A DNA stretch of 64,000 bases, from positions 18,677,895 to 18,741,894 of the forward strand of contig NC_084767.1 of the NCBI RefSeq assembly GCF_028858725.1, in the 5' to 3' direction. This stretch comes from Colius striatus. Lineage: Eukaryota; Chordata; Aves; Coliiformes; Coliidae. The notes beneath the pieces are model-generated. The model did no database searches. It saw nothing but the letters and a program-made list of their open reading frames with translations, and was not told where the DNA came from. The translations under genes and the position numbers were made by a program. Shown piece by piece: positions 12,001 to 23,619 of this stretch (positions within the stretch are counted from its first letter, which is position 1; each line of letters begins with the position of its first letter).

Positions 12001-14444
12001 AGGTCCTAACGATTCACTTTGAGAAGGGCAGAGGCGTTCCCGGAGCTGTGGGAGGCACTTCAGAGCAAGATCCAAGTGGAAGCTTCCAAAGCTAGCACAG
12101 CAGGTACAGAGACCCGAGTCAGAAAGCACCTAGGTCCCTGCTGAGGCCTCCTGGGCACCATGGGCCCAGGTTTAGGATTGACCAAGGGGTGAAATACCCT
12201 GGTTACTCAGGGAGGGTAGGAAGTGTGAATGCTGTAGAATGGCTTGTCCATCCAAGCGCTCCTCTGCTGCTTTTCTAAACTGTGTCAGCTGATGGAGTAA
12301 AATAGTGTCCATTTTCATGAGCTTTACCTTCCTATAACCTTGGGCCATCACAGAGGAAGCAAGGATCAGTATGTACTCGAAAGACCAGTCAACTGTGAGC
12401 CATGGAAAGACTGTGCAGTAAATACTGGAAGCTTTGAAGTATCCTAGTGGTTGCAACAAATGTGTTTGTGTTGTACAAGGTATGAGGGCAGATGACAGAT
12501 GATCTGTAGGGAGAAGGGCTGCAACACTGAAAACTTTGCCATGATGTTGTTCATATGCACAGAACTTTCACTACTTCCTTTCTTGCTGTTGGACCTTTAT
12601 GAAAGGAGACTTGGTACCCCAGAGTACTTTAACTTCTATCACAATGTTTTACTTCAGATTATTTGAGATTGAGTGTTCTACGAAGAGAAAGGCATGTAAT
12701 TCTGTTATTATTTGTTTTAATTTGCCTGATTCTTCAAAAGGCTTTCATCTGTGTCTCCTTGACTGGTGATGGATCTGCCAAATGCACCTAAAATGTTGGT
12801 GTGATAGAACCTTCCTGGAGATTTCTGCTTAACTCACTAAATATTACTGTAGTCAAATTCATCTCTCATTTCTAGATAGAGACTGCTCTGTCTCTTGACA
12901 AGGCCTGCGTACTGAATTGGGGCTATCACAGTACATGGATAGATCATCTGCTGATGCAGCCAAGGGCTTCTGCCACCACTTGTGCTTCCTTAGGCTGAGC
13001 AGAGGAGCAGCACAGTGTGCTGCGGTCACCTGTGAACCTATTTGCTGTATGACTCTTGAGGGAGTTGGTCTCAATGTTTTCTTTTAACTTCCTTCCAAGC
13101 AAGTTGTGACAGGCAGAGACTCATCTGACTCCTTAAGGAAAAAAAGAAGAGAAATAAAATTTAGGAAAAGAGCACGGAGAGGACAAGTTTTCAACCTGTG
13201 TCTATTTAAAATTCTTGGCAGGTGAAAAACTCGACAAACTGAGCAACCCCCGAAACATCAAGTCCCCAGTGTCAAAGCTTGGTGGTGCCATGTCTGGGAT
13301 GCAGATGCTCCCCGAGTGCACCCGCTGCAGGAACGGGATCGTGTAAGTGTCACATCTCACTGGAGGGGGGCCTAATGCACAGACCCTGTGCCGGGTCATC
13401 CCTGACACAGGGTTAGAATTGATAGCAGAATACCTTGTATTTGGAGCAGAATATCTTGAATCCCTTTCTGGTTCTTGCTAACCATGTGTAAACCTAGAAT
13501 TGAGGAATACAGTTTGCATTGCCCCTTTTAAGGGCATCTTGCAGCAAAACGGGGATGATTGATGGGACGGTTTCTGCCCTGCTTGCCATAGTCACTATGA
13601 ATAGCACCAGGAGCACTGGCACTCTTTCGCTCATTACAGAGGGGGAAACACATTGAGAGTCAAGCAGAAGAGGTCTGCAGGTTGTTTTTGTTTGTTCATT
13701 GAAGAGTTACTCGCCAATGGGTGGGCATTGGGTCTGATTTCAGAGAATACAGGCTTTTTTCTGCTTCATCATGTTGTAAGTTATGTTGTCTTGTAAATTA
13801 AATTGCGCCTGAGCCAGATTTGCTGGCTGAGAGCCTGCTCTGCAGATGCCTGTAGCCACGTTCTCACTGGTGCTGTGAGCAGAGGCTCTCTGCTCAGAAA
13901 GCCATGGTGCCTGCAGAGCCCCAGCACTACCAGCAGCCCTTGGAGGATGCTGACCCCTGATGTTCAGGTCCGGGCTGAGCATTTGAGAGCTTTGCACCAA
14001 GCTGTGGAGCGGTGCCATGGGGGGTGCAGAGAAATGGGAGTGAAGCATCCGTTCCCCCAGAAATAAGGTGGAGTCAAGTCTGGAGCCAGGTGGCAGCTCT
14101 GGGTGGCCTGAGATGTAGGGATGGGAACCCATGATAACACCCTTAACGTGCCCCTGCACGTTCTACTCGAGGCAGCGGGAAAAGCTGTTTGTACGTGTTG
14201 TTTCTCCGTCTCAACCCATCTCTCTCTACCTCTCACCAGGGGCACTATCGTCAAAGCTCGGGACAAGCTCTACCACCCCGAGTGCTTCATGTGCGACGAC
14301 TGCGGCCTCAACCTGAAGCAGAGAGGGTATTTCTTCATCGAGGAGCAGCTGTACTGCGAGACGCACGCGAAGGAGAGGGTTAAACCCCCTGAGGGATATG
14401 ACGTGGTGGCTGTTTATCCCAACGCCAAAGTTGAACTTGTCTAA
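5886..14444 (+). CDS. PDLIM4: PDLIM4 (RIL) PDZ and LIM domain protein 4, 3' coding exons (partial gene)
   Basis: Four exons join in frame: 5886-6064, 8399-8556, 13222-13342 and 14240-14444. They give 220 residues plus a TAA stop. Visible parts, in order, are a low-complexity linker rich in His, Ser and Gly; a PDLIM-family segment containing [18 protein letters not shown], matching mammalian PDLIM4; and one C-terminal LIM domain. The LIM zinc ligands are CTRC, then HPEC, then CDDC, and finally CETH. The C-terminus [20 protein letters not shown] is the PDLIM4 signature and separates it from PDLIM1, 2 and 3. PDLIM4 is an actin-stress-fibre adaptor that binds alpha-actinin. The PDZ domain and start codon are not in the window. 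The next gene downstream is SLC22A4, the same order and orientation as in human. Confidence 0.95.
6065..8398 (+). other. PDLIM4 intron
   Basis: GTAGGA donor and a pyrimidine-rich TTTTCTTTAAAACAG acceptor. No further exon or recognisable repeat family was seen. A homopolymer A run lies at about 6949-6960, and an isolated AATAAA occurs near 8126 without gene-end context. Confidence 0.75.
8399..8556 (+). CDS. PDLIM4: PDLIM4 coding exon (PDLIM-family conserved segment)
   Basis: The 158-nt exon begins by completing AG|C (Ser) and runs [20 protein letters not shown], then into the segment containing [16 protein letters not shown], which is near-identical to mammalian PDLIM4. The chosen donor is GTAAGG at 8557, giving AGENG. 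A second in-frame GT (GTGAGA) lies 9 nt upstream at 8548. The longer form is preferred because mammalian PDLIM4 carries AGEGG at this site. Confidence 0.9.
8557..13221 (+). other. PDLIM4 intron with CR1 insertion
   Basis: The intron runs from a GTAAGG donor to a TTCTTGGCAG acceptor. Its one clear internal structure is the antisense CR1 at about 9515-10000. I see nothing coding in 10.0-13.2 kb; the open frames there are unlike known proteins. Confidence 0.75.
9515..10000 (-). mobile_element. CR1 LINE 3' fragment (antisense to PDLIM4)
   Basis: Read on the + strand it starts with a reverse-complement CR1 tail (CATAGAATGGTAGGGGTTGG). It continues through the end of the reverse transcriptase frame. 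Minus-strand translation gives [19 protein letters not shown] and, further 5', [20 protein letters not shown] with [19 protein letters not shown], which are characteristic CR1 ORF2 C-terminal sequences. The frames are broken, so it is a dead, 5'-truncated copy about 490 bp long. The right boundary is approximate. Confidence 0.93.
13222..13342 (+). CDS. PDLIM4: PDLIM4 coding exon (start of LIM domain)
   Basis: 121 nt with acceptor TTCTTGGCAG and donor GTAAGT at 13343. It encodes [20 protein letters not shown] followed by [11 protein letters not shown], which supplies the first two LIM zinc ligands (CTRC). It leaves GT to form Val with the first base of the next exon. Confidence 0.93.
13343..14239 (+). 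other. PDLIM4 last intron
   Basis: GTAAGT donor and TACCTCTCACCAG acceptor. No other feature was seen. Confidence 0.8.
14240..14444 (+). CDS. PDLIM4: PDLIM4 terminal coding exon (rest of LIM domain and C-terminus)
   Basis: It encodes [20 protein letters not shown] and on to the [20 protein letters not shown] region, ending KVELV and TAA at 14442-14444. The remaining LIM ligands are visible: H and C in HPEC, C and C in FMCDDC, and C and H in CETH. The C-terminus matches mammalian PDLIM4 almost residue for residue. Confidence 0.96.
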
Positions 14445-16148
14445 TCCCCGGGCTGTGCTCTGGAGAGGTCGGCAGCCGCGCGCCCACCCACGGCCTCCCC
14501 GCCGGCTGCGCAGCGTGGCTGTAATCAACCCTGATTACCAAAGCCCAAGTTAAAATGCCTTTTCCTAGATAAAACCGTTTACACTTGGGATCTCCAGGGG
14601 ATGGTGTTGAAAGCATATGAACAGGTTTTTCCCTTCTTCTTGACTCTCTGCTTTTTGGGTTGCTGTGTTGGGTTATTAGTCTGTGCCATAACCTTATCTA
14701 AGATCTGTGTAAATATTGATTAATTCTCTACTCTGTTTCATATAAAACCAGTATTCCTTCTCTTTTTTCTTTTTTTTTTTTTGCCCCCATCCCCTTTCTA
14801 GAAAAGCAAGGGAGATGTTTTAAAAGCTCAAAGAAAAGAAGGCACTTTAACAAAAGAAGCTGACTCCTATGTCCTGACCTTAATCTGCTGCCCTGAGGCT
14901 GCCCCAGCGATTTAAGTCTGACCCCCTGAGGAGTCTGGGAGGAGGCACTGGGGGTTGGGGTCCCCAGCTCAGCTCTATCCCAGTCTCTTAGAACAGTGTT
15001 TGCTGTGAAATTCCCTGGATCGGGGCACTGCAGTTTGAGGCTGACACAGACCAATCTGAGTTCCCTGAGAGATCTCCACACCGAGTGTGTGATGTGGCTT
15101 TTTCTTTCTTCTTTCACTCCTAATTCAGTTGTTCTCTCTCATCTAATCACCCAAGCTCACCTTTAGAGGACACTGACAGCACGGAGCCCACCTTGGCTGT
15201 TCCCACTCCCTGCGCTCCTGCCCCACAGCTGTCCTTGCTTTGGCCCTTCTGACTCTTCCCCAGCTTTTGCTATATTTTTATAGTCCTTTATTTCTAAGTC
15301 CTCAGACTGCTGCCATCTGGGTCTGCCTCCCAGCAGGGGCGTGGGGATAAAATCCCTCCAGGCACTTGGAAGTAACTGGAGTGGGGCTGAGCCCAGCTGT
15401 GAACCCCAGTTCCAGCTGCAATGGGTTCAGATTTATACCCAAATCCCAAGACTGCACTTTCACCCAGGTCCATCACCTGCTTTTTTTGACGGGGAAGAGT
15501 TTTTGAGGATCTTGGGATGTTGCTTTGTTGGAGAAATGTTTTTTTCACATTAGTGTTTGGAGGAGAGAAAGTTTAGTCACCTGGCTGTTGAGTGCTATCG
15601 CAGGTGGTGGGAGGAGCTGTGTGTCTGCTACCATGAGATTACTTCTACTTGACAACAATCTCCTTCCTCCTCCTCACTTGAGAGAGGGTGCACACAGGGA
15701 AGAAAAATAGATATTTGTGCTCACATCCTTTCAGTGGAAAGGGAAAATAAGTGATGGAATGATGGCCAAAGCACTCCTTCCCCTTCTGGCTCTCCATAAC
15801 AAGGGTCTGACAAATCTGGGACTGGAGGAGGGTCAGCAGCATTACGCTGGTTGGGGCTGGGCACGCAATTTCTTCCTACCACTTCTGCACCCCTGAAAGG
15901 AATAACAATTTTGGGGTGTTACTGAGCTACATCTAGACCTCTTCATGTGGTGTCTTATAAAGGCTGAAGCTACTCCTGCTCTGTGCCCAGCAGCCTCCCA
16001 GCCTGGCAGGGCTGGACTGGGCTGCCCGAGTGTGCATCCTGGCTGCGTCCCACCTCGCAGCTGCAGGGATACTGGCCCTGCACACTCCTGCTAGCAGCAC
16101 AACATCCACCTCCCCTTCCTTCTGCCAACAGGATTTTTAATTATTAAA
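14445..16148 (+). other. PDLIM4 3'UTR (extent uncertain)
   Basis: Sequence after the TAA stop has no coding signal. An ATTAAA hexamer at 16143-16148 is one possible poly(A) signal, and AATAAA at 17010-17015 is another. The end cannot be fixed without transcript data. A poly-T run lies near 14766-14782. Confidence 0.4.
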
Positions 16149-17009
16149 GTACAAGAGACACTTGGAAATTTTGTCTGCTGGACCTCGTTTTTCTTGTATT
16201 TGCATAGCCTTGCTCGGTAGGCTGGACCTCTTGAAAGGGAATACTTGGGACAACTGTAACTGAGGGGACTAACAATAATCAAGTGGGAAGTGTTACTGCC
16301 CTTGTTTACAGGTCTTTATTTGGAGTTCCTTAGTTTGCCATTGTCAGAAACATTTGTTCTGAATTCCTCCATTAACCCTGTGTGTTTCTGGGCTGAGCTT
16401 CAGCGCCCATGGCTTGGAAGTTCACACAAACTCAGGACTGAATCCAGCTTGGCTGAGCAATGGAAGACTCTTGACACGAATGGTGCTGGGGGCTTTTCCC
16501 TTTTTCCATGCAGATGGCTGCAGCTGCTGGCAGGAGCTGCATGTCACACACACACCTGTCTGACTCCATCTACACAGCAGTTGTGTGTCCTGAGGGGATG
16601 CCAGGTATGCCTGGCACAGGGAACACCTTAGGAATTCATCAGTTGCTTCAGCACCCTCATTTTGAACACCTGAGTGGGCTGCTGGCAGTGCATCCTTGGT
16701 GGTCTCGCCTGGCTGCTGCACCAGTACAGCCCTGGGAGTGCTGGGCACAAGGCTTTGCTTTAATTTTGAAACCAGGCTCCCAGAGAGCAATTTTTCCATG
16801 CAGTTATCTCGTGATACCTTTCCTGAGAAGTAATCAATTCATGCCCCATGGGGGCTGAAGGTGGAGCTGCCTCACAGCAGCCCATCCCAGGGCCCCTGTA
16901 TTCATGTTATGGGGTTTGTAGGCACTGCCACAGCAACTCTCCTGTGTCACCAGGTAACACTCCTTCACTCTGTAGAACATGGGGAGGGCACCATTTGTAT
17001 GAAATACAA

Positions 17010-17015
17010 AATAAA
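17010..17015 (+). terminator. Candidate distal poly(A) signal for PDLIM4
   Basis: A canonical AATAAA followed within about 15 nt by a T-rich GTCAGTTTTATGTCT stretch that could serve as the downstream element. If used, the PDLIM4 3'UTR would be about 2.6 kb. This is inference from the motif only. Confidence 0.3.
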
Positions 17016-20000
17016 ATGGTATTGTCAGTTTTATGTCTCAACATTACTTAGGTTAGCCTTTGCCTGCTCCTTACTGGGTCTTTCCCATGGCAGTACTTGT
17101 ACATGATGGGGTCCCTTGGCACCCAGGTAAGGAAGACCCCGGATAAACTTCTAAAAGCTTGTTGGAAACAGGGAGCTGTGTTTCTCATAGCATTGTGCAT
17201 TAAGAGCCTTGTTTGAGGTTTGGCCTGTGTTTTGTCAGGGTGTTGGTTGGTTTTCTTTAACTCATGAGACTTTTCTGGGACCCTGTGTCCCATTAGACAC
17301 AGAGCTGGATTCACCCTTGGATGCCCAGCTCCTTCTCACTGATGTGACCCAGCTTGTCTTGTGGTGGTCCAAAGCCTTACTGCATCTGCCACTGCACCAG
17401 GGCAATGGATTAGATTTATCACAGCATTTAACTGGCCATTGTGCCACTCCAAAGGTGCCTTTTCCCACCTGACAGCCCAGGTTCTTGCTGGCCCAGGAGC
17501 CACAGCTCTCTGAGGCTGGGGATATATCACTCACCCTGTCACTGTCAGAGTGATCCAAACATCCTTCTCCCCAAGGATGATGATGTAAACCACGGTCCAG
17601 CCATATGCACATAGTGCTCCTGACAATCCTCTTGCACGGCACTGGGTGCAGCACTGCTCAGGTTCCTTCCCTATGTGCCAGCACAGGGAGCCCCAAGCTG
17701 TACTGATGGCAAAGGTGGTCCCAAAAGCCATGCCCCACCCCCTCATCACTGACTGACCCTTGAGCCACAGAGGCTTGCTGCGTGGTAGGAGCATGGGGAA
17801 TCAGGAGGGTGAGAAGGTGAGGGCTGGCTCTGGTGTTTCGCAGCTCTGTCATAAAGGGATGTTGGCTTACTGTCTGGTTTAGGCCCATTGAGTGACAAAA
17901 GACCACGATTAGACTTCAGTACCACAGACTTTGGAACTCCCAAAGGACAGGGAGGGCTTAATTGCTGCTTATGGTCCCAGACAAAACAGACAAAGCTACA
18001 CAGCCTGGGGAAGAAAACAAAACTTAATTTAATCCTCCTCGAACTAAAACATAACAAGCAGAAATATGCAATGGAAAAATAATACAGAGAAGGGAGAACA
18101 ATGGAAATGCAACCAGTTCTTTAAGATCACCTTTCCCCCACTCCTTTTCTCCTCCTGGGCTCAGAGCCCTGAGCTTAGTGTCCTTACGTCTTCCCCTCAT
18201 AAGCAATGCCTGGGCCAGGGAATGGAGGATGCAGTCAGTCCTTTCCTGATGTATCTTACCTCTTATCTCACTCCTGAGAAGTGCTTCTTGCCAGCTCTCT
18301 CTTGCTGCAGCTAGGGGTCTCCCACACACGGGGCAGCCCTGCATGGGCCGTTCCCAGCTCATCTTCTCCTGGTTGGGGTCTAAACTGCTCGCTTCCTCTG
18401 AGCTGGAGTCTCCAGCTCTCACCCCTCTGTCTCAGGTTCTCTACATTTAGTTACGGGCTGCAAGGATGTCTCTGGTCTGGCATTGCTCCTTCTGCCTTTT
18501 CCTGAATGGAGGAGCCACATAGTCACCTCCATCTTGCCCTTCCTTTCCACCTGCTTCCACACACTTCAAATTCCCATCCTTAAATAGTGATGGCAGAGGC
18601 ACCAGATTGGCCCAGCTGTGCTGGAGGTGGGTCTGATTGCCAAAGCTGGAGGAAAATCTGAGAACTCTTTACTGGGTCTGCACTGCAGCCCCCTCCCCCT
18701 GTTACCAAGCAAAAGCAGCTCCTCACTAAATCATGACACTTACATAGCTAGATCTCAGTTTTAATAAGTGGTTGGTATTTGATTCACTGGTATGTGGGAA
18801 AGTCAAAAGTGATGTGAGTTAAGTGCATCCAACAGGTTTTGTTTCAAAAGTATTAATTTATGGACATTCTTGCTTGTATGTGCCTAGAAATATTTAGGAA
18901 GACAAAGCCTGTGAGGATCCCCACGTGGCATGAAGGATTTCCCCATACCATTTGGGTCTGTGCAACTCCATGTCTAATTAGTGCACATATTCAAATCATT
19001 AACTTGCTTATGCCTCTCCCCTGAGTTAGTGATTCTCCGTCGAGTGGAAGCGTGTGTCAGATGTGTTTATACATGACAGCCACTGCCTTTCCCAGCACTT
19101 CTGCCCTGGGCACTGCTGCTGTGAGCTCTCTGGGCCAAGCCCTGGCTCTGAGACTGAAGAGAGGGACACAGGGCACCTGCAGTACTGAGGTCGCACTGAG
19201 ACCCCCACCATCCCCGCAGCAGCCACCGTCTGGGCTGTCCAAGCCCAGGAGCCTCTTCCAGGCTTCCCACTTCTTTGGAAAAAGACGCATAAGATCAAAC
19301 ACAATGAAGGGCACCATTTATTAACTAAATGAGGTGGGACCAGGGCCAAACTGATTCAAGTTCTAATTGTTTAACTTTTTCCATGTATCATCATTAAAGT
19401 TTCCTACTTAGCCCGGCATTATTTCCACCACCACACCTCCTTTCTACTGCAGCTTTTGTTTGGTGATGTTTAACTTTGCTCTTGTTACTGGATGGCTGAT
19501 CTTAAAAAAAATCTCTGCTGGTCCATTTGTATTAGGATAAATGCATCATAGGACGAGAGGTAAAGAGGCTCTTTGGAAAAGTTCCCTCTCCTCTCCTTTC
19601 TCGTGTGTGAAAGAGGCTATTATTACTTCAGGGGGAAAAAAAGCCTTCCCCACACATATAACAACAGACACAAACAGCTCCTGACTGTAAGGGAATTTCT
19701 CTGCAAGTTCTTTTGCGCCTCTCTTTCTCCCTGGGAAAGCTCAGGCTGTCAGGAAACACCCACCGAGCTTGTCCAGTCCAGGGGCAGCTTCTCACTCTGG
19801 GACATTTAAGTACTTTGAATTTTTACAGAGTCCTAAGGCAGTTGCTTCGTGCAGGGAAGGTAGGTGGGGAGGGCCTGGGCTGCAGCCAGTGCTGCTGCTG
19901 CAGGCAGGGAACACACACAAGGTCATTCTCTTGCTGTGCAAAGATGCTGCTCCAGCGTGCTTCAGGCTGTTTGCTTTATTAATGAAAACAGCTATTTATT

Positions 20001-20084
20001 TTTTTGTATTTGAAGAAACACTTGCTTTCTTCTCTGTCAAATGTGAGGGGTGCCAGGAGGCCACAGAGCACCTGTCCTCCCTGA

Positions 20085-20192
20085 GCTGATTGACTGGGGA
20101 CATGGTTCGGTGGTGCGGGTGGCAGTGCAGGGGTAACGATTGGATGGGATGATCTTGAAGGTCTTTTCCAACCTCAGTGATTCTGTGACTTC
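20085..20192 (+). mobile_element. CR1 LINE 3' tail fragment
   Basis: The segment ATTGGATGGGATGATCTTGA, followed by AGGTCTTTTCCAACCTCAGT and GATTCTGTGACTT, matches the classic avian CR1 3' end. The left boundary is uncertain. Confidence 0.85.
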
Positions 20193-20700
20193 GAGGGCCC
20201 GGTGGCTATTGGCAGCACCAGCCACCCTCGTCCCTCCGGAAGGGGTCTGATCCCCTGGCAGAATGGAGGCTCCCAGCTCCCCGGGCAGCGTGTCTCGGGG
20301 CGGGCAGGGGGTGCGAGGAGTGCATCAGGTGCGTGGCGTGCAGAGGAATGGAAGGGGTGCATGGGGTAAGCAGTGGCAAATGGGGGTGCCTGGGGCTGGA
20401 CAGGATGGGGAGGAGGGAGCACAGAGGTGAGGTGCACAGGGGTCAGATGATGGAGTGCGTGGGGCGCGGGCTCCGTCCTCGTCCGCGCTCGCTCGCCTCC
20501 TGCACCATCTAGTGATGGAAACCGGAACGGCTGGCGGCTTCTGGAGGGGCGGGAGAAGGAGTTGGCTGTGACGGGTCCCGGCGTTGTGGAGTGGGACCTG
20601 GGTGGGAACAGCCAAATCCACCCGGAGGGTCGCGATTCTGAGAAATGTCTGGCAAAGGCCGCTCCGGGAGCGGCAGTTTCCAGCCGCAGCCATGGGCTTG
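20190..20700. other. Isolated CpG-rich patch (orphan CpG island candidate)
   Basis: This patch has many CpG dinucleotides (for example the CCGCGCTCGCTCGCC-type run near 20480) compared with its surroundings. It directly abuts the CR1 tail. It contains a perfect 8-bp inverted repeat with a 1-nt spacer at 20658-20674 (GCCGCTCC / GGAGCGGC). No exon with conserved coding content was recognised. It could be an unannotated promoter, an enhancer-type island or a GC-rich repeat. Confidence 0.5.
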
Positions 20701-23619
20701 AGCCCATCCCCATGGCACCTGCGTGCCCTCAGAAAGCCCATCTCTGCTAAGATCCAGATCCTTGCTCCAATGTGGAGTGCTGAAGGCACTGCAAAGGCTG
20801 AGGGGCCAGGGAAGGAGGGCAGGGGGGCACAGCCCCATGGCACAGGTGTTGCCCTGCTTGGCAGGATCGCCCCGGGGTGCATCCTGCTGCAGAGCTGCAA
20901 TGGAAAGCAGATGCCCTGCCCTGATAGCTGGCAGGGCCAGACTTGTGTCTCTTGCCTGACCAGCGTGACACCACATGATGGAAAACTACTGAAGTCCTAG
21001 GTGAGTGCTAGGTGAGGCCTAGGATGGTTTTGGGCAAAGCTGACTCCACTTGAGCAGATGCAATTTGGGTGGTTTATCCAGTCCTCGCATGAGTGCCACA
21101 GCCACCCTGCCTTCATCTCTTTTGCAGGATTTCTGTCAAAAACATGGGGGCACAGAGCCTCTTAAAGACAACTGGCAGACTCAGCAAACACTTATAAGCT
21201 GGATTTTGCTTTGCCCCATAAGCAAGATTCCCATCAGTAAATCCTCATCTGTTTTCTTAACTCCCAGCTCTCAAGATGGCTACTGTGAGGAGGACACAGT
21301 AGTCTCAGTAAGGCAGAAGATCCTTTGAGAAGGGCCTTGCCCAAGCAGAAGAGAAAGAGCAGAGCTGCTGTGGGCAGTCACCAGCTTAACCTGGAGCAGA
21401 CCAGGAGCTCTGGGGATGGCCATATCGGGTGGCAGTGGCACACAGAGTGAAGGTTATGTGACCACACACAAGCAGGAGCCTGGCAGCTCCCTGGCCATGA
21501 GCGGCCTGCAGCCTCACAGTAGCCCTCGGTGCTGCTTCCTCCCCCAGCCCCTGCCTGCCTGCTCTAGGCCATGTTAGAAGATCTGTTGGCAGAAAAGCAA
21601 ATTATTCACACAAGAGGTGACTTCTCAGGCATACAAAGATTTGCTGCTTCTCCTCCAGTGACAGAGGAACTCCTCTGCTCTGTGGCTCCTCAGCATTGGA
21701 TTTCACTTTACAGGAATCTTGGTGACCTCATTTCCCACATGCTGCTCTTCATCTAACAGCTGAAAGTGTGGTTTAGAAGTCTGCAATGAAACACACCAAC
21801 CGCTTTCTGAGTGGTCATTTGGGAGGACTAGGACGGGTCCTTCCTCTACTGTAAATTTGCTCCACAACTGCCCAGGCCATTTACTGGCCACTATTTCTAT
21901 GTGGTTTTCATAATCTCTGTGAAGCATCCTTGATGTTGGATCACAAGTGGGGTTTGCAGCCCGGGGAGCACCCAGCCAAGGCTGCCAGGAGAGTGGTATC
22001 ACTCTGGGCTACAATGGTTGTATGCAGTAGCTGGTGGTGCTGTGGCAGAGCTGGCTGGAACATAAGGTATTTCTATAACCACCAATTTGTGTAGAGTTAC
22101 AATATAAGAGAAAACTCCATGGTGTTTTCATGTTGAACACATGAAATGTATAATACATTAAGGATTCATCTGCAAACCAGATAAACCTGAGCATTTCATA
22201 CATCTGCCATTTACTTTTGATACGCTAAATTTGCAGTCTAACCACAGTTTTTTATAAGCACTGCAAATTTTGCCTCTGGAAACGATTACTGTTGACTGAG
22301 TAATTATTCAGATCGCACTAACATTAATGCTTAAGACAATAGACTCACAATTCCTTATTTCCACATAGGAGCAGGCATGCATTGCCTGTCTTTACTGTGG
22401 TTCTTGCACAGCCTCAAGGCAGGGCCAGGCAGGCTGATGGCTGCTGCCTGCTGCTGCCTGAGAGCCCCAGTCGGCCTCTGCCCCAGCTCCTGCCCTAGTC
22501 TTATCACAGGGGACAGCTCTGGCCATGGAGTGGCCCAGGCCTGGCATGGAGGCAGGAGGTATCTAAACCTTCCTTGTTTACTGCATGACACAGGCTCACC
22601 ATCCCTTATCCTCAGCAGCAGTGCATATCTGCCTGCCCAGATAAATGCTGCCATCTGCTCTTCCTCCCCAGGCACCACTGTAGCTGTCGCTCTCTGCTCT
22701 ACCCCTCCACCTTCCACATAACCCCCTGACCATCTCAGCTGGAGAGATGCTGCCCTCACCCACTGCTGGCACAAGCCTCCTCAGCTCAGCATGGCCGAGC
22801 TGGCCTGTTTCAAGCAGCACAGTGCCATACACCTCCAGGGAGCTGTATCGTTTCCACAAGCCAAGCATGGTGCATGTTTTGAACACATCCATGTTTCTGA
22901 GTGCACCTCGAGTTATTTCTGAAGATGACAGAGCTGCTCAGATTTCTGAAATGGCTTTACCAGCTGCCTACATATCCAATTCCAGGCAAGGCCAAGAGTC
23001 ACATGTGAAGCAATGTTAACAGATAGGAAACTGGAATATAAAAAGCTCCTCTCCTGCGACAGTCTCCTCCAGAGCAGACACTGCTGACCTTGGCTGCTGC
23101 ATAAACACTGCTGAGAGAAGATACTAGGATGAAGATAATGACAGATTTTCAGGGGCTATGAACACATTTGATTTCTGAGGTTGTGTCTGATGCATATTTT
23201 TCACCGTGACAGCGTGTAGGAGGGCTCACATCACATCATTTCACTGCTGCCTCTGCCTGCGTTTCACGGAGTGCTCTGGGGGCAAGAGCTCCCCCTGTCC
23301 CCCGGCTCTGCTCCCCCAGCTCTTGGCCTGACGGATAACAGTTCCAATCTCGTATCTGCTGACTGTTATCGTGACTGTCGGCGTTGCCCAGCACCCGCAG
23401 AACGCGTTGTGCAGTGGCATCCGTCCCTCTTTGCAGCAGCATTGCAGGGGGAATCCGGTTCGGGTTGCAGAGGGGTCTGGATTCAGGGCTCCAGGGGGCT
23501 GGAGGCGGCGGAGTCATACCGTTGCTCCTCGCCAGGGGATTCCTTACCGGCCGCAGCCGCCGAGCCCGCCCGCCCCAGGGATGAAATACATGCGTGCAAT
23601 ATGCTCGGCGAAATATCCT

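Larger units (their letters stand above)
16149..23600. other. PDLIM4-SLC22A4 intergenic region
   Basis: No gene could be supported. Translated frames are short, overlap one another on both strands and resemble no known protein. Recognisable contents are the candidate AATAAA at 17010, a CR1 tail at about 20085-20192 and an isolated CpG-rich patch at about 20190-20700. The right end grades into the SLC22A4 CpG island. Confidence 0.6.

Noticed and set aside
20174-20976. Overlapping minus-strand open frames of up to 191 codons in the 20.2-21.0 kb GC-rich patch
   Set aside because: They occur in all frames at once and are Pro/Ser/Arg-rich with no conserved motif. This is better explained by base composition.
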